Counted from the stretch's first letter, positions 48,190 to 60,075 are shown. The stretch is DNA of 64,000 nt from Tubiluchus corallicola (GCA_030141605.1 JAQGDQ010000793.1:31150-95149), one strand, 5' to 3'. The notes: generated by a model from the letters alone, not told the origin. Made by a program: numbers and translations.

Positions 48190-50310
48190 TAATTAGGAAC
48201 TTAAACAAAGAAGATCAGAGCAGCACGACAGTCTAGAATGCAGAACACTGCTAAGCAACCACAAAGATCTTTGATCTACACAAACCATATCTATGGTATT
48301 GTTACAATTGTCGATTAAGGAATTAAACTTTACTATGGTTGGTGCAACAATCACCATAGCAGGCAGTTTATTCCATTCATTCACAACTCTCACATAAAAT
48401 GAATATTTACGAATGTCAAGACGTTTTGTCCGCTCTTTAAACAGTTTTAAATTATGTCCTCTAGTTTTAGAATCAACAACAAAATTAAAGTATTCTTGCG
48501 CCAACTGTTTTCTTTTCTAGTTAATAATCTGCGATCTTCAATAAGATCTCCACGGTGTCGTCTTAATTCAAGCGTGGCCAAATTGCAATATTTCTATCTT
48601 TCTAAATACGTCAGATTTTTACAACCTAATCTTATTCTTGTAGCACATATTTCTACACCTTCCAAAAGCAATATGTCTTTCTGATAATGCGAATTCCAAG
48701 GCTGCACACAGTATCCTTGATGAGATATAACCAAACTAATGTGTATTTTCAATAATTATTATAATTTCTTTATTCATTTTCTAGGAACGATGTGCTGCTT
48801 TATGATCCCCAAGATTTTGCTTGCTTTCTTAACATGCACATTGCTGGAAAAATTTCAAGTCTGATGTTGTTATCACACCAATATCTTTTTTACTATTAAT
48901 TTTGTACTTTGAAGAGTTGTTCCATTCATAACATGATCGCTTTCAAGATTCCCAAAATTGCAATGCATTTATCAACACTAAATAACATTTGCCAATCATT
49001 ACTCCACCTACATAGTTCTTCCATATCATGCTGCAAAACTAATGAGTCTGTTACAGAGTTAACTGGATTATACAATTTTGTATCATCTGCAAATTTTGAA
49101 AAATGAGTGGAAAATCATTGTCCATATCAGTAATGAAAATAGTGAAAAACACCGGTCCGAGTACCGATTCTTGTGGAACACCACTTGTCACCAACCTTTC
49201 ACATGATTCTACTCCATCGACTACGACATGCTGTTGTCTTCCAAACATCCAACCTTCAATCCAGCAGATAATATCTCCAGAAACACCATGGGTTTTAATC
49301 TTTTTAAGCAATCTTCGACGAGGCACTTTATCGAAAGCCGGAGCAGAGCAAAATAAATAATATCAACAAAACTCCCTTGATCAAGCACAGAAGTGACATC
49401 AAAAAAATTTATCAGATTGGTCAAGCAAGAATGGCCTTTAGTGAATTCATGTTGGGAGTCTAATAATAAATTATTCTTTTCTAAATGATCAATGACATAA
49501 CTCTGCAAAATAGATTCCATGACTCTATGTACTAATAAAGTTAAAGAAATAGGCCGTAATTACAGGGATCACTTCGCATACTCTTCTTAAAAATAAGTGT
49601 TACATTGGTTAACTTGCAACTATGAGGTACTTGATCATACAATAAAGTGAATGGCTTACACAAATAGCCTGCAAGTTCAATTAACAGTCTGCATCCAAAA
49701 TTATCAAGACCAGGTGTTTTATTGAGCTTAAGTTTACAAATATAATCAACGATCATTTCCTCAGATATTTGTAGTGAAGTAAGTAATTTGGTCCATGAAA
49801 AACATTATGAGGCTCTGGAATTTTATCAACATCTTCTTTAGCAAATATAGATGCAAAAAATGTATTAAGAATCCCTGCCATAAATTTTGGATCAGAAGTG
49901 AGATGCTCATTACTCTCCTTTAGAGGGTCTATAGAATTTTTAACTAACTTATTGCTTTTAACTTGAAAACGACTTTGTATCCTGTTTAATATTATTTGCT
50001 AGATTCATTTCAAACCTACCAACAGCATTATGTACAAGAAACTTAACTTCAGATTCAGCATTCTTATATTTATTAAATGCTGACGCTGACAAACTACGAG
50101 TATCCCGATATTTCTTCCACAACCTTCTTTTATGTCTAATTGCTTTAACAACTCTTCTAGTTGTCCATAGCTTCTTAGGTTTGAGTTTTCTTTTTATCTC
50201 GGTGCAGCAGCAAAATTGAAACTTAAAATTATAAATTTTCATTGTTGTTCGCCCAAACAGTGCTAAAAGGGTTAACTGCTTTACAGGCACAGTACCATTA
50301 AGCTAGAGAT
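48190..50310 (-). mobile_element. decayed CR1/L2-like non-LTR retrotransposon (reverse transcriptase)
   Basis: Minus-strand fragments follow the normal order. First comes a basic linker (RRVVKAIRHKRRLWKKYRDT, 50290-49958). RT blocks follow: KLNKTPGLDNFGCRLL near 49720, HEFTKGHSCLTNL near 49440, [20 protein letters not shown] near 49300 and [15 protein letters not shown] near 49170. The catalytic-type box FADDTKLY lies at about 49075-49097. The C-terminal tail is RRLDIRKYSFYVRVVNEWN-like (48420-48340). Several frame changes and stops separate the pieces, so it is inactive; the endonuclease part is missing or unrecognisable. Confidence 0.85.
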
Positions 50311-51305
50311 GTGCGTGCTGGGCATACTTGAATAACTGTGCTGACATCTGCAATGATAATCCCGAAGGAGATTTCAGAGTATTATTCCGCTTTTATTTTC
50401 TTCATATACTCAATTGTTTTGGCCAGAATCCAGACAAATGATCTTCATCTGGTATTACTGTTGCTGCAGTTATTGTTACTGTTGGTTCTGTTGCTGCTGT
50501 TGTTATTCAGGGGTATTATATATATCATTGCACTAGTCGTAGTATTCAATAAATAAACTACATAAACTTATACCCTTGCGGGCGGACATAAGATTTTGCA
50601 TGTTGTTTTGGGCTTGTGTGGTTAAATCATATCGTAAGATCAATGGTAAAAATAGATAAAGCTAGATCACGTGCATAGAGTTTGGTTCATATTTAATTTA
50701 GTTCATTTCTTGTTGAAATTTGTCTTCTTCTGAGGGTAATGTTTCTTATACTTTGAATGAAGTTGATTATGTACGACTTTTTTGTATATATTTGTGCAGG
50801 AATGTTTTAGGTGACTAGTAATAGTATTAAAATGTCCACACCCAACTTCAATACCTAAAGCTGAAGTCTGTGTCAACTGTCAGGTGACCATTATGTTTAA
50901 GTTTATTAGTCACGTTTTATTAAGATTACAGTCTTTCACTACTCCGTCTCAGTACAATTGTAGCAAATCGTGTATGTCGAATATTGCATATGCATAACAG
51001 ATTGAGACGAATGTTAAATTAAATATGAATCAAGATTTACACTTTCTGAAGTAATTAAAGAGGCATCACTTCTAATCCAAAGGACTGTAAGTATTAATTA
51101 TTACGTAGAACATTCGCGCTTGCTCAACATCTCAGTATGTACCGCCTCACCTTGTCCTGCTTAGTCGTCTACCGTCCGATAATAAATTGTAATGCCAATG
51201 CTGCCTTTCTGTGTACTACCTTGCCAGGTAGCGCATTGTGGTATGGTGTGTTGCTGTCTAAGACCTAAATTAGACTATTGTGTGCAAGCTAAAATCCACA
51301 CTGTA
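50311..51305. other. intergenic sequence
   Basis: AT-rich with a short CTGTTGTTACTG-like tract near 50455-50510. No gene, RNA or defined transposon was recognised. Confidence 0.5.
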
Positions 51306-51720
51306 GAAAAGACATTAAGCTTCTAGAGGGTGTGCAGCATAGGGCCACCGGCATAATTGAAAGTATGGAGGAAATGTCGTATCAAGAGAGGCTTAGAAAA
51401 TGTCCACTTACAGCCATAGAGTTGAGAAGACATAGAAGAGATTTGAGGATACAAACGTTTAAAATTATGGAAGGGTTAGGTGGCATTGAAAGAGAAAAAA
51501 TGTTTACACAGGCAAGTGATGGCAAAACGAGAGAGCATTCTCTTATAAACATAGAGCTAAAATTGGATTGTAAAATATTTTTTCACGGAAAGAGTGGCTA
51601 GAGCGTAGAATTTACTCCCATCTGAAACTGTTAAAGCTTCTTCAGTGAACAACTTCAAGAACATACTGGATAGACATTTAGATAAGAAATACGGGGTTAC
51701 AATTAACATGTTTGATTAAT
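51306..51720 (+). mobile_element. second non-LTR retrotransposon, C-terminal fragment
   Basis: QHRATGIIESMEEMSYQERL and ELRRHRRDLRIQTFKIMEGL match the conserved tail after the RT domain of CR1/L2-type elements. After a frame break the typical ending continues (FFTERVARAWNLLPSE-like, then ILDRHLDKKYG). It runs straight into the TATGG/TGTGG microsatellite, which could be its 3' tail. Confidence 0.75.
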
Positions 51721-51744
51721 CGCTACCACTCTTATAGACTGCCA

Positions 51745-52262
51745 GTATGGTAGTGGTGTGGTGTGGTGTGGTTGGTATGGTATGGTGTAGTGTGGTATGG
51801 TGTGGTGTAGTGTGGTGTGGTGTGGTGTGGTGTAGTGTGGTATGGTGTAGTGTGGTATGGTGTGGTGTGGTGTAGTGTGGTGTGGTATGGTGTGGTGTGG
51901 TGTAGTATGGTGTGGTGTGGTGTAGTGTGGTATGGTGTGGTGTGGTTGGTATGGTATGGTGTAGTGTGGTATGGTGTGGTGTGGTATGGTGTAGAGTGGT
52001 ATGGTGTGGTGTGGTATGGTATGGTATGGTATGGTGTGGTGTGGCATGATATAGTATGGTGTGGTGTAGTGTGGTATGGTGTAGTGTGGTGTGGTATGGT
52101 GTGGTGTGGTATGGTACGATGTAGTGTGGTGTGGTGTGGTGTAGTGTGGTATGGTGTAGTGTGGTATGTTGTAGTGTGGTATGATGTAGTGTGGTTTGGT
52201 GTAGTGTGGTGTGGTGTGATGTGCTATGGTATGGTATGGTATGGTATGGTATGGTATGGTCT
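51745..52262. repeat. (GGTAT/GGTGT)n microsatellite at the left edge of duplicated segment 1
   Basis: Pentanucleotide-based TATGGTGTGGTGTAGTGTGG sequence. The order of variant units from about 51940 to 52262 is largely repeated at 61641-61967. Confidence 0.95.
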
Positions 52263-54304
52263 AGGACGAGGTAGTATATTGCACTATGGTGCAGTGGCAA
52301 GGTGTATTTCTTACACTGACTATTTATATATATATATATTTACTTGTTTCTTTCTTACTTACAGTTAGATAAACTAAGCCATTTAACTAGCACGTTCCAG
52401 AATTGAAGAAAATGTTACACATCCAGAAACAGTTTATGTGCATGACACCAATAAATGTGTTTGACTGGCCAACATTTGGTGACTCCACTACAGAACAGGT
52501 AAATACTAGGGATCTTAAATTGCAAGAAAAAATAAAGCACCACGTGTGTTGTTCTAACGCAAATTAATTCGTTAGTTTTTATGATTTCAATTTGCCTGTT
52601 TAATTAAACAGTCTCTTGGTAATTGTCACTTTTAAAAAAGTTATTCTAATTCTAAATGTCGGGAATAATATACGGTAGGTGCCGCTTAATAGTCTCACTA
52701 TGGGATGGAAGCGTTTTGACCCAATTAACTGACTTAGTTAATTAGCTGACAGGTGTAGTATTAGTTCGTATGAGTCATCAACTCTTCAGCTTGGTATGCA
52801 CTGCAAAGACTGCAAGAGATTTAAAGGACAAGAAAAGGGGTACCCGAAGTAGGCTTCAGAAACTTTATAGCAATTTTATGCGTATATCTTACTCGCACTG
52901 AAAGGAATTTTCTCATTTTAAATCTCCGGCAATATTGTTCCGAAGTCGCCATTACATGACGTCATGCGCCAAACCCTAAATCAAGGGAAGAAAAGGCAAT
53001 GTTAAATTATGTCTCAAAAGACTTTCCGTGCAAATCTATATTACTTAGGTTTTCGCTTACCTGCTAGAAAGACTTATGTAACTAGAAAAGAACTAAGTAT
53101 TTAAAATGTTTTCACCAATTTTGCTGACTCACCCTCCTGGGTGCACCACTCAGTAACCAAAAACGTATTTTTAATCTTATTGACAAGATACAGTAATTTT
53201 AAATTTTATTTAGTTAGTGAAGTGTGCGCTACCAATGCTCTTATTATATTTTCAAACTTTACAAAATGTTATCTAAACTTGTTTCACATGACCTTTCGTG
53301 AAAATGGCTGCGTCTAACGGTCATCGCGGGAGTTTAAATTTACATGTTTTATACAGCGTGACTGCCGATTGAAGTCCTGCACGCAAAAAGGTAGTATGTA
53401 AGTGATATAAAATTTCAAAACGAATTTTTTAATCTTTATGTTTATGAAAGGTTTTCTTGTGCTTTAAATGTTTCATGCTACCTGCTGCATTGTTCAAAAT
53501 TAACTCTTACTTGCTCTTTGATGTTCACGCTTATAAAATCAAAAAGAAAACCGACACATTACTGCAGCTGCATCGGTGGCATAATAGCAACAGTTAACTG
53601 ATTAAACGTTCTGTGAAAACAGCAAGAGCTTCAAAAGCAAACCACTAGACAAGTGATTAAATGTTTATACTCCATAAATTCTCCGGCAAAGAGGTTAATT
53701 GCACCATCTAGTGGGATTCAAAGCAAAAATGCCAGGCATATTGGCACTTGATAAACATACCTGCTTGCTATCAAAATTTTTAATAAACTAATAGCGGTTT
53801 TACTGCAGGACAAAATCAAGTAATATGCAAGATCTTTTTTAAGACACTTTTTACTGGTGGTTCGAAAATCTTTCAAACTCAATTCAAATTCGAATAGTGA
53901 AATTCGGTTCGATTCGAATTCGAAGGTCACAAATTCGGTTTGATTCGAATTCGCAGGTCACAAATTCGATTCGATTCAACTTCAGTTTTTGGTAGAGAAT
54001 CCTCACCTCTAATGTTCGTCAGTCAAATGACACCTTGGCGAAAAAACAAAATGGTAAAATACGATACACTCACATTTCGGTTTGCCAAACCCTACCTTTA
54101 CGGGTATCGGAAGAATTTGACAAAATTTGTACCGTTAAAATGTCCCACATAGTACTACGAACACAGTCAATTGTTTCGCCTTGATGACCGCTAGTTGGCG
54201 GGCCGTTGCTTTGTTTACGTCATTAAACCCTGTTTACAAGCAAACTGTACATACTGTGGATGCGCCCAGTCCAGGCAAAGAAACGGCAAACATCAGTATT
54301 GACC
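51940..54304 (+). repeat. large direct repeat, copy 1 (at least 2.3 kb)
   Basis: From the variant microsatellite through CTAGGACGAGGTAGTATATT to the comparison limit, this matches 61641-64000 at a nearly constant offset of about 9,700 bp. Only scattered single-base changes are seen (for example CCATTTAAC vs CCGTTTAAC). It contains a forward repeat H arm, TTCGAAT-rich sequence and the left part of a family B element. The true right end of homology is unknown because copy 2 is cut by the window. Confidence 0.93.
52830..53475 (+). repeat. dispersed repeat H, forward arm
   Basis: Starts GGACAAGAAAAGGGGTACC and runs through TTTTTAATCTTATTGACAAG and GGTCATCGCGGGAGTTTAAA to TTTTCTTGTGCTTTAAA. It is inverted relative to 55420-56110, giving about 640-bp arms around a 2-kb spacer. 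Confidence 0.85.
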
Positions 54305-55015
54305 TGTGCGATAGACCTGCAATTTATTAAAATAAGAGATCACAAAAAGTGCTTAAGAATGTGCTAAAGCTTATTACTATTTAGACAAAATAAAAAATTA
54401 GATACACAAATTATTACTTTATGATTCTAGACATTTGAAGCAATTCTAACCAATTTAAACTATTAACTAATTATTAAAGTAGATGGTGACTTACATTTAC
54501 TGGTGACAACTTTGGCTCGAAAATACAACTAGTGACTGTTAAATTGTAACAAAATAGACAAAGCAATGCAAGTATCACCAAACGGCATGATCAGCATAGC
54601 GGCAACAGAAAATCTAACTACGTGTAAGAATAAGTGTGATTGATAGGTGGCGTGTACTACTAAAGCTTAGGTCACATGACTAAGGCTGGCTTCGTTTTAA
54701 ACAGTTTCAGGAAATGCGTGTTTGTAAAAATGCGAAAAGAAAACAAATATTGATAGAATGCTAGATTAAATTGCTTGACACCAACACATACCAAGATTGC
54801 TTCTACGTACATTATAGTGTACGAAAACGACGCTAAGATGACATAAAAGTAGTAAAAGCTCACTGGTCACAACAAGTGTCTTATTTAAGCACCTGAGTCA
54901 ATCATGCGGAGTTATTTGAGTCAATTACCGACAGTTCTTATACTAGGCGTTTTCGAGTCAATTAAGCGATTGACTCTATTAACTGTGAGTCTAATAAATG
55001 GCACCTGCTGTAATA
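54065..55015 (+). mobile_element. TIR element family B, copy 3 (right end lost)
   Basis: Begins TACACTCACATTTCGGTTTG, followed by the family core (GATGACCGCTAGTTGGCGGG; TTATTTGAGTCAATTACCGA; GTGAGTCTAATAAATGGCAC). No inverted right end is present before the next repeat starts near 55020. Confidence 0.7.
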
Positions 55016-55419
55016 TAAAATACGTTAAAGCACAAGAAAACCCTTCATAAACATAAAGCTTGAAAAATTTGTTTTGAAATTTTATATCGCTTACATACTG
55101 TCTTTTTGCATGTAAATCACTTTCTCTGGATTGAACTGCAGTTACTGCTATCGACAGGAACGTACTTTTGTTTTTGCAAAGCAAATTTTTTATAGATGGT
55201 TTTCTAGAAACTTACGTTTGACATCATTATGCGCGACATTAGTAACACACCACTAACGGTTTATTTTGAACATTCTGTAGTATATAAAGCATTGTATGTT
55301 GTCATGTAATATGAGAGAGACAGACAGATTGCGAGTGAGATCCTTCATTGACGTACTACATATCCATTTCTATTCTTATGACAAGTACAGCTTTTGTTGT
55401 AAGGGCTCATTGGTAAAAC

Positions 55420-56110
55420 ATTGAAAACTTTTGTTATTTCGTGATTCGTTAATTGTGTTAAAATGTTTTGAAAATTTATATCACTTACGTACAGCCTTTT
55501 TGCGTGCAGGACTTCAATCGGCAGTAACGCTGTATAAAACATGTAAATTTAAACTCCCGCGATGACCGTTAGACGCAGCCATTTTCACGACAGGTCATTT
55601 GAAACAAGTTTAGGTAACATTTTGTAAAGTTTAAAAAAATAATCAGAGCATTCGTAGCGCCCAAGTCACTAACTAAATAAAATTTAAAATTACTGTATCG
55701 TGTCAATAAGATTAAAAATACGTTTTTTGGTTAGTGAGCGGTGCACCCTGGAGGGTGAGTCAGCGACATTTTACCAATTGGTGAAAACATTTTAAATAAT
55801 TAATAATTTTCTTATCTAGTTACATAAATCTCTCTAGCAGGTAAGCGAAAATCTGAGTAATATAGATTTGCACGGAAAGTCTTTTGAGACATAAATTAAC
55901 ATTGCCTTTTCTTCCCTTGATTTACGTTTGCTACATGACGTCATGTAATGGCGACTGCGGAACAGTGTTGCGGGAGATTTAAAATGAAAACAAACTAAAA
56001 TTCCTTTCAGTGCGAGTACGATATACGCATAAAATTGCTATAAAGTAATATAATTTTTTAAGACGATTTTCTGAAACCTACTTCAGGTACCCCTTTTCTT
56101 GTCCATTAAA
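55420..56110 (-). repeat. dispersed repeat H, inverted copy upstream of the FYVE gene
   Basis: Reverse-complement match to 52830-53475 (GTGCAGGACTTCAATCGGCA, AAACTCCCGCGATGACCGTT, ACATGACGTCATGTAATGGC, GGTACCCCTTTTCTTGTCC). An older partial copy of its left end stands at about 55025-55110. Confidence 0.85.
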
Positions 56111-56472
56111 CTGATGCTACTGACAAAATATAGAAGACTCATTGAATGCCAAAGTAACTTATTGGCTTTTATGTACATTAGATAACAAGTTTACGTAGAA
56201 TTACTAAACTTCGTTAATTAAAAACACTTCAGCATGCAAGAGAAAAGCTCTCATTACGTCAGCATAACTTGCCCTTATTGTTTTCCTAAACCAGGAAGTA
56301 CTAGTTTGACCTTCTCTGATGGGGTTTTCCTGACTGGTAGATAAGGGGAAATGAGTGCTTCCTGTATCCCTATTTCTGTCTTAACAGTAAGTAAATACAG
56401 AGTTTATTCAGTTACTTATGCCTAGTGGTAGCAGAGAGTTTGCAACTGTTTGGGAAACTTCCTGGAAGAAAA
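56111..56472 (+). other. 5' flank of the FYVE-protein frame
   Basis: Unique AT-rich sequence between the repeat H copy and the start codon. No clear TATA box was found. Possible splice acceptors (CTTAACAG at 56386; TTTGACCATAG at about 56523, within the frame) leave open an upstream exon. Confidence 0.4.
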
Positions 56473-58758
56473 ATGTTTGATGTTATATTGCTTCATTTCT
56501 TGCCGATGTTGCCTTTGACCATAGAGCTGAGACTCGACGAACGCGAGTGGCAGTTGTTGAAATTCCACTTGGACCGAATCTATCCCGAGAGCGGGGGCAC
56601 GGAAAGGAGGTGGAGGCGGACGCTCGGTCGTAATAGAGCGTACGAGCGCGCAAACGTGTTTCGGCATTTTGTTACCGTTAGCCGACAGATAAGTTTGTCA
56701 AAGACGAGAGGCGGCGGCGAGTCCGTGGATACTCTAAACCCTTTAGGCTGGTTTTTGACAAGGTTTACGGAGAGACAGGCGTCTAGTGATGCACAAAAAC
56801 AAATTGTCGTGAAGCTAGTCGGTTCATTAGATTACATACATAGGATTCACCAAGTGTATAATTGTACGACAGAAGAGCCTGATGATTTTGTCGGTTTCAG
56901 GTTCGAATGTGATTGGACGGCAGAGGAGGACATGGCTTCCGGATCGTTGGAGCAGTCGTCCGAATGGCTGACGGTGAGATCCGGTGCCACAGTTGTGGGA
57001 TATACTCCGACGTTCGAGACGCTTCCGCTAGAGTTTCCGTCGTCCCAAGACTGGCACCAAGACAAGAAGCAACTGACGTTCCTTCATTTTCTTTTAGACC
57101 GATCCAACGACGATCGCAGGTCCACGCATTCTGACGACATCATCAAGTCACATTGGAAAGCCAAATCGTCCCGCGACTATTGTCCATTGTGCAGGGCGCG
57201 GATAACGTTTGGCATTGTTGCCCGCCATTGTCGAAAGTGCGGTGATGTATTCTGTCGTTCTTGCACCAGTGCCGAGCGCAAGCTGTCCTACATGGCGCAG
57301 CCAGATCCTACAGGCAAGCTGCAACACGTGTGCGTCATCTGTTACAAAGAAACGGAGTTTTCGGAGCACATCGTGGAGGGACAGTCTTATTCGTTTACGT
57401 CCGTTTTCAAAAACTATCGCTCCGCCCATCACCAGGGAAAACAGATAATTCCAAAGGGAAGCATGAATTTGTTGCAGCAGAAAAAACGTTTGACAGATGG
57501 CTTCCGTGCGAGCCTTCAACATTCGGAATTACATTCTTGGCGCACCCTTTTTGGCGGGCAGAAATCCTTTGCCTGGGAAATTCCGGACGCCGGCGTTAAC
57601 GTCGATGCTCACAGCTGTTGCCAGCGGTGCTCGAAAAGTTTCGGCGTTCTGACGAAGTTGCAAAAGAAGTTGGTTTGTTGCATCTGCGGCGTGATAACGT
57701 GTTCCGAGTGTTCGTCCAAAAATCTTATCGTTTACGTGCCCGACGCTCAAGAGCCGACCGACGAAGAATGCGAAGTGAAGTTGGCGGTGATAAAGATAAT
57801 CGGTTGCCCGCCGAGAGAACCGCAGTGTTGCTTGTACTTGCTGGTTTGCAACGCCTGCAGGAAACACTTGGAAGACATCCAGGTGGAGGAATGCTGCGCA
57901 GAAGAGGAAGACGTTAGCAAAGATTTGATGTCGCAGGTCGTCAAGATTTACGAGACCGTCACGGAAGTTCAGCAAAAGCTGGACCGGCAGTTACCGAAAT
58001 ATCGGTCGTTGGTTAACGCTCTGGATATCCAACCCGGCGCGCCGAGGAACACGACGCAGGGAAGCGCCGGCAACGCCCAGGTCATGGCCAAGGCCCAGAT
58101 CGACATGGCCGACCACTTTGTCCAACTCCTTGGCATCCTGCAAAGTCTGAAGCACCTGAAGCCCACTACCACTCGCCAGATGTCTCTGCTGAACAATCTT
58201 TCCAAGAGCAAGTTCATGTACTACAGAGAGCAGCACACGGCATTTCAGAGACTGCGACGCCGGCTGGAGGAACAGGCTCCATCTGGTGTTTTGAAAAACA
58301 TACAAAAGATCGTGGACGAGAAAGCCATTAATAGCGCGTATATTTCGCTGAAGCAGTTAGCGCTGGAATGTATGATGCTGTCGGAAAAACATCATCTCAG
58401 CAACAAACTCGCGATCGAACTAGCCAGAGTGGAAGACGCCGTCTTGGTCGACTTGATGGAGTGCCTTCAGAAGAGCGACGACGACCCCGACCTTCACCTC
58501 AGCACCATCGACAAGTTCCTGAAGAGAGAGTTGAAGGAGAGGCGTCTGATCCGTCCTTCCCGACGTCTGACGTCCGTGTACGGAGGCAAACACGTGGCGC
58601 AGGTGTTGCGTCAGAGAGTAAGCGACGTGCTCGCCTCCGTCGTCTTGCAGCTGGATTCGAAATCCGCCGACAAGCAGTTCAGAAAATCCAAGGACGCTCT
58701 CAAGCAGTGTCAGGACGTGGTCGAAAAATTTCCAGTGGAGAAACTTTTGGCAAACTGA
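56473..58758 (+). CDS. double-FYVE zinc-finger protein, rabenosyn-5/Vac1-like
   Basis: A single uninterrupted frame of 761 codons from the first ATG; it stays open upstream to 56395. Finger 1 (about residues 237-290) reads CPLC, ARHCRKCGDVFCRSC and CVIC, a recognisable but degenerate FYVE signature with RHCRKC for R(R/K)HHCR. Finger 2 (about 382-463) reads CQRC, CCICGVITCSEC and CNAC with an insertion before the last pair. It is followed by VVKIYETVTEVQQKLD, resembling IVKLYEKL...KVD just after the FYVE domain of rabenosyn-5. The rest is helical. Two FYVE-type fingers recall yeast Vac1/Pep7, a Rab5-family effector in endosomal fusion; an endosomal PI3P/Rab role is inferred. Unlike its neighbours it has no introns, and it lies between repeats. 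The N-terminus and orthology are uncertain. Confidence 0.8.
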   Translation: MFDVILLHFLPMLPLTIELRLDEREWQLLKFHLDRIYPESGGTERRWRRTLGRNRAYERANVFRHFVTVSRQISLSKTRGGGESVDTLNPLGWFLTRFTERQASSDAQKQIVVKLVGSLDYIHRIHQVYNCTTEEPDDFVGFRFECDWTAEEDMASGSLEQSSEWLTVRSGATVVGYTPTFETLPLEFPSSQDWHQDKKQLTFLHFLLDRSNDDRRSTHSDDIIKSHWKAKSSRDYCPLCRARITFGIVARHCRKCGDVFCRSCTSAERKLSYMAQPDPTGKLQHVCVICYKETEFSEHIVEGQSYSFTSVFKNYRSAHHQGKQIIPKGSMNLLQQKKRLTDGFRASLQHSELHSWRTLFGGQKSFAWEIPDAGVNVDAHSCCQRCSKSFGVLTKLQKKLVCCICGVITCSECSSKNLIVYVPDAQEPTDEECEVKLAVIKIIGCPPREPQCCLYLLVCNACRKHLEDIQVEECCAEEEDVSKDLMSQVVKIYETVTEVQQKLDRQLPKYRSLVNALDIQPGAPRNTTQGSAGNAQVMAKAQIDMADHFVQLLGILQSLKHLKPTTTRQMSLLNNLSKSKFMYYREQHTAFQRLRRRLEEQAPSGVLKNIQKIVDEKAINSAYISLKQLALECMMLSEKHHLSNKLAIELARVEDAVLVDLMECLQKSDDDPDLHLSTIDKFLKRELKERRLIRPSRRLTSVYGGKHVAQVLRQRVSDVLASVVLQLDSKSADKQFRKSKDALKQCQDVVEKFPVEKLLAN

Positions 58759-58804
58759 CCGTGCGGCCATGTGGTCAAATTTTATTACTTTAATGATAAT
58801 AGCC

Positions 58805-59445
58805 ATAAATTGTTAAAGCACAAGAAAACGCTCCACATACATAAAGCTTAAAAAATTTGACTTGAAATTTTATACCACTTACATACTGCCTTTTTGCATG
58901 CAGGGCTTGCATTGGCAGTAAGTCTGTATAAATTTAAACTCTGATGATGACCTTGGTCATTTGAGACAAGTTTAGATAACACCACTCAAAGTTTAAAAAA
59001 ATAATCAGAGCATTCGTAGCACACATGTCACTAAGTAAGATTTTAAATTACTGTATCTTGTAAATAAGATTAAAAATACATTCTTGGTTAGTGAGTGGCG
59101 CACCCTGGAGGATGGACCAGTGACATTTTACCAATTGGCACAAACTTTTTAATTATTGTTTCTAGTTACATAAGTTTTTCCAGCAGGTAAATGAAATGCT
59201 AAGTAATATAAGTTTGCATGGAAAGTTTTTTAGAGTCATAATTTAATATCGCCTTTTCTTCCTTTGATTTACGTTGTGCGTAGGTAACGTCACGTAATGG
59301 CGACTTCGGAACAGTATTGCGGGAGATTTAAAATGAAAAAAAACAGAAATTCCTTTACGCATAAAATTGCTATAAAGTAATAAAAAATTTTAAGACGATT
59401 ATTCTTAAACCTACTGCAGGTACCCCTTTTCTTGTCCTTTAAGGA
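58805..59445 (-). repeat. dispersed repeat H, inverted copy downstream of the FYVE gene
   Basis: Begins about 50 bp after the stop codon (TTGTTAAAGCACAAGAAAAC) and ends GGTACCCCTTTTCTTGTCC. It has the same orientation as 55420-56110, so the gene sits between direct repeats. AATAAA near 59378 lies inside it and may end the transcript. Confidence 0.85.
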
Positions 59446-59498
59446 ATTGCTTACTGAGAGCTGGGGGTAGTTTCTTGTTTTCAAATGTAGACAAGCTG

Positions 59499-59665
59499 AT
59501 GAATGATGTGGTGGTACTAGGGTAATTAATTCAACATTGTGACGTCAAAAATTGTCCGTGCATCATGGAGTGCATCATGTATGATGAATGATGTGGTGGT
59601 ACTAGGGTAATTGATTCAACATTGTGACGTCAAAAATTGTCTGTGCATCATGGAGTGCATCATGT
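59499..59665. repeat. 84-bp tandem duplication
   Basis: GATGAATGATGTGGTGGTAC through GTGCATCATGGAGTGCATCA occurs twice with one or two differences. Confidence 0.85.
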
Positions 59666-59779
59666 AATCAGTGGTCTCTATTCTTGCATGGAAAATTTTA
59701 CAAACAATGGCTTCATTTCTTAAATTGTCTGAACTGTCTTGAACACGTTACTCGTCGCTTTAAAATGTTACAGGTTAGT

Positions 59780-60075
59780 TTTCTGAATGCTAAATATTTT
59801 TCGTGCGTGACAAAAATGTATTTTTAATCTTATTGACAAGATACTGTAAGTTAAAATCTTACTCAGTGACATGTGTGCTACGAATGCTGTCATTATTTTT
59901 TCAAACTTTGCGCGATGTTATGTAAACTTGTCTGATAATGACCTACCATTAAAATTTTTGCGCCTAACGGTCATCACGGGAGTTTAAATTTATACATCGT
60001 TGCTGCCGACGCAAGCCGTGCACGCAAAAGGGCAGTATGTAACTGGTACAAAATTTGCGGCTAATTTTCAGTTTT
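59780..60075 (+). repeat. dispersed repeat H, forward partial copy
   Basis: TATTTTTAATCTTATTGACA, GCGATGTTATGTAAACTTGT, GGTCATCACGGGAGTTTAAA and GCACGCAAAAGGGCAGTATG match the forward arm. It is inverted relative to 58805-59445 across about 335 bp. Confidence 0.75.

Noticed and set aside
51716-52368. Poly-HHTIP and GVVWYGVVW frames (also 61497-62105)
   Set aside because: Translation artefacts of the TATGG/TGTGG microsatellite.
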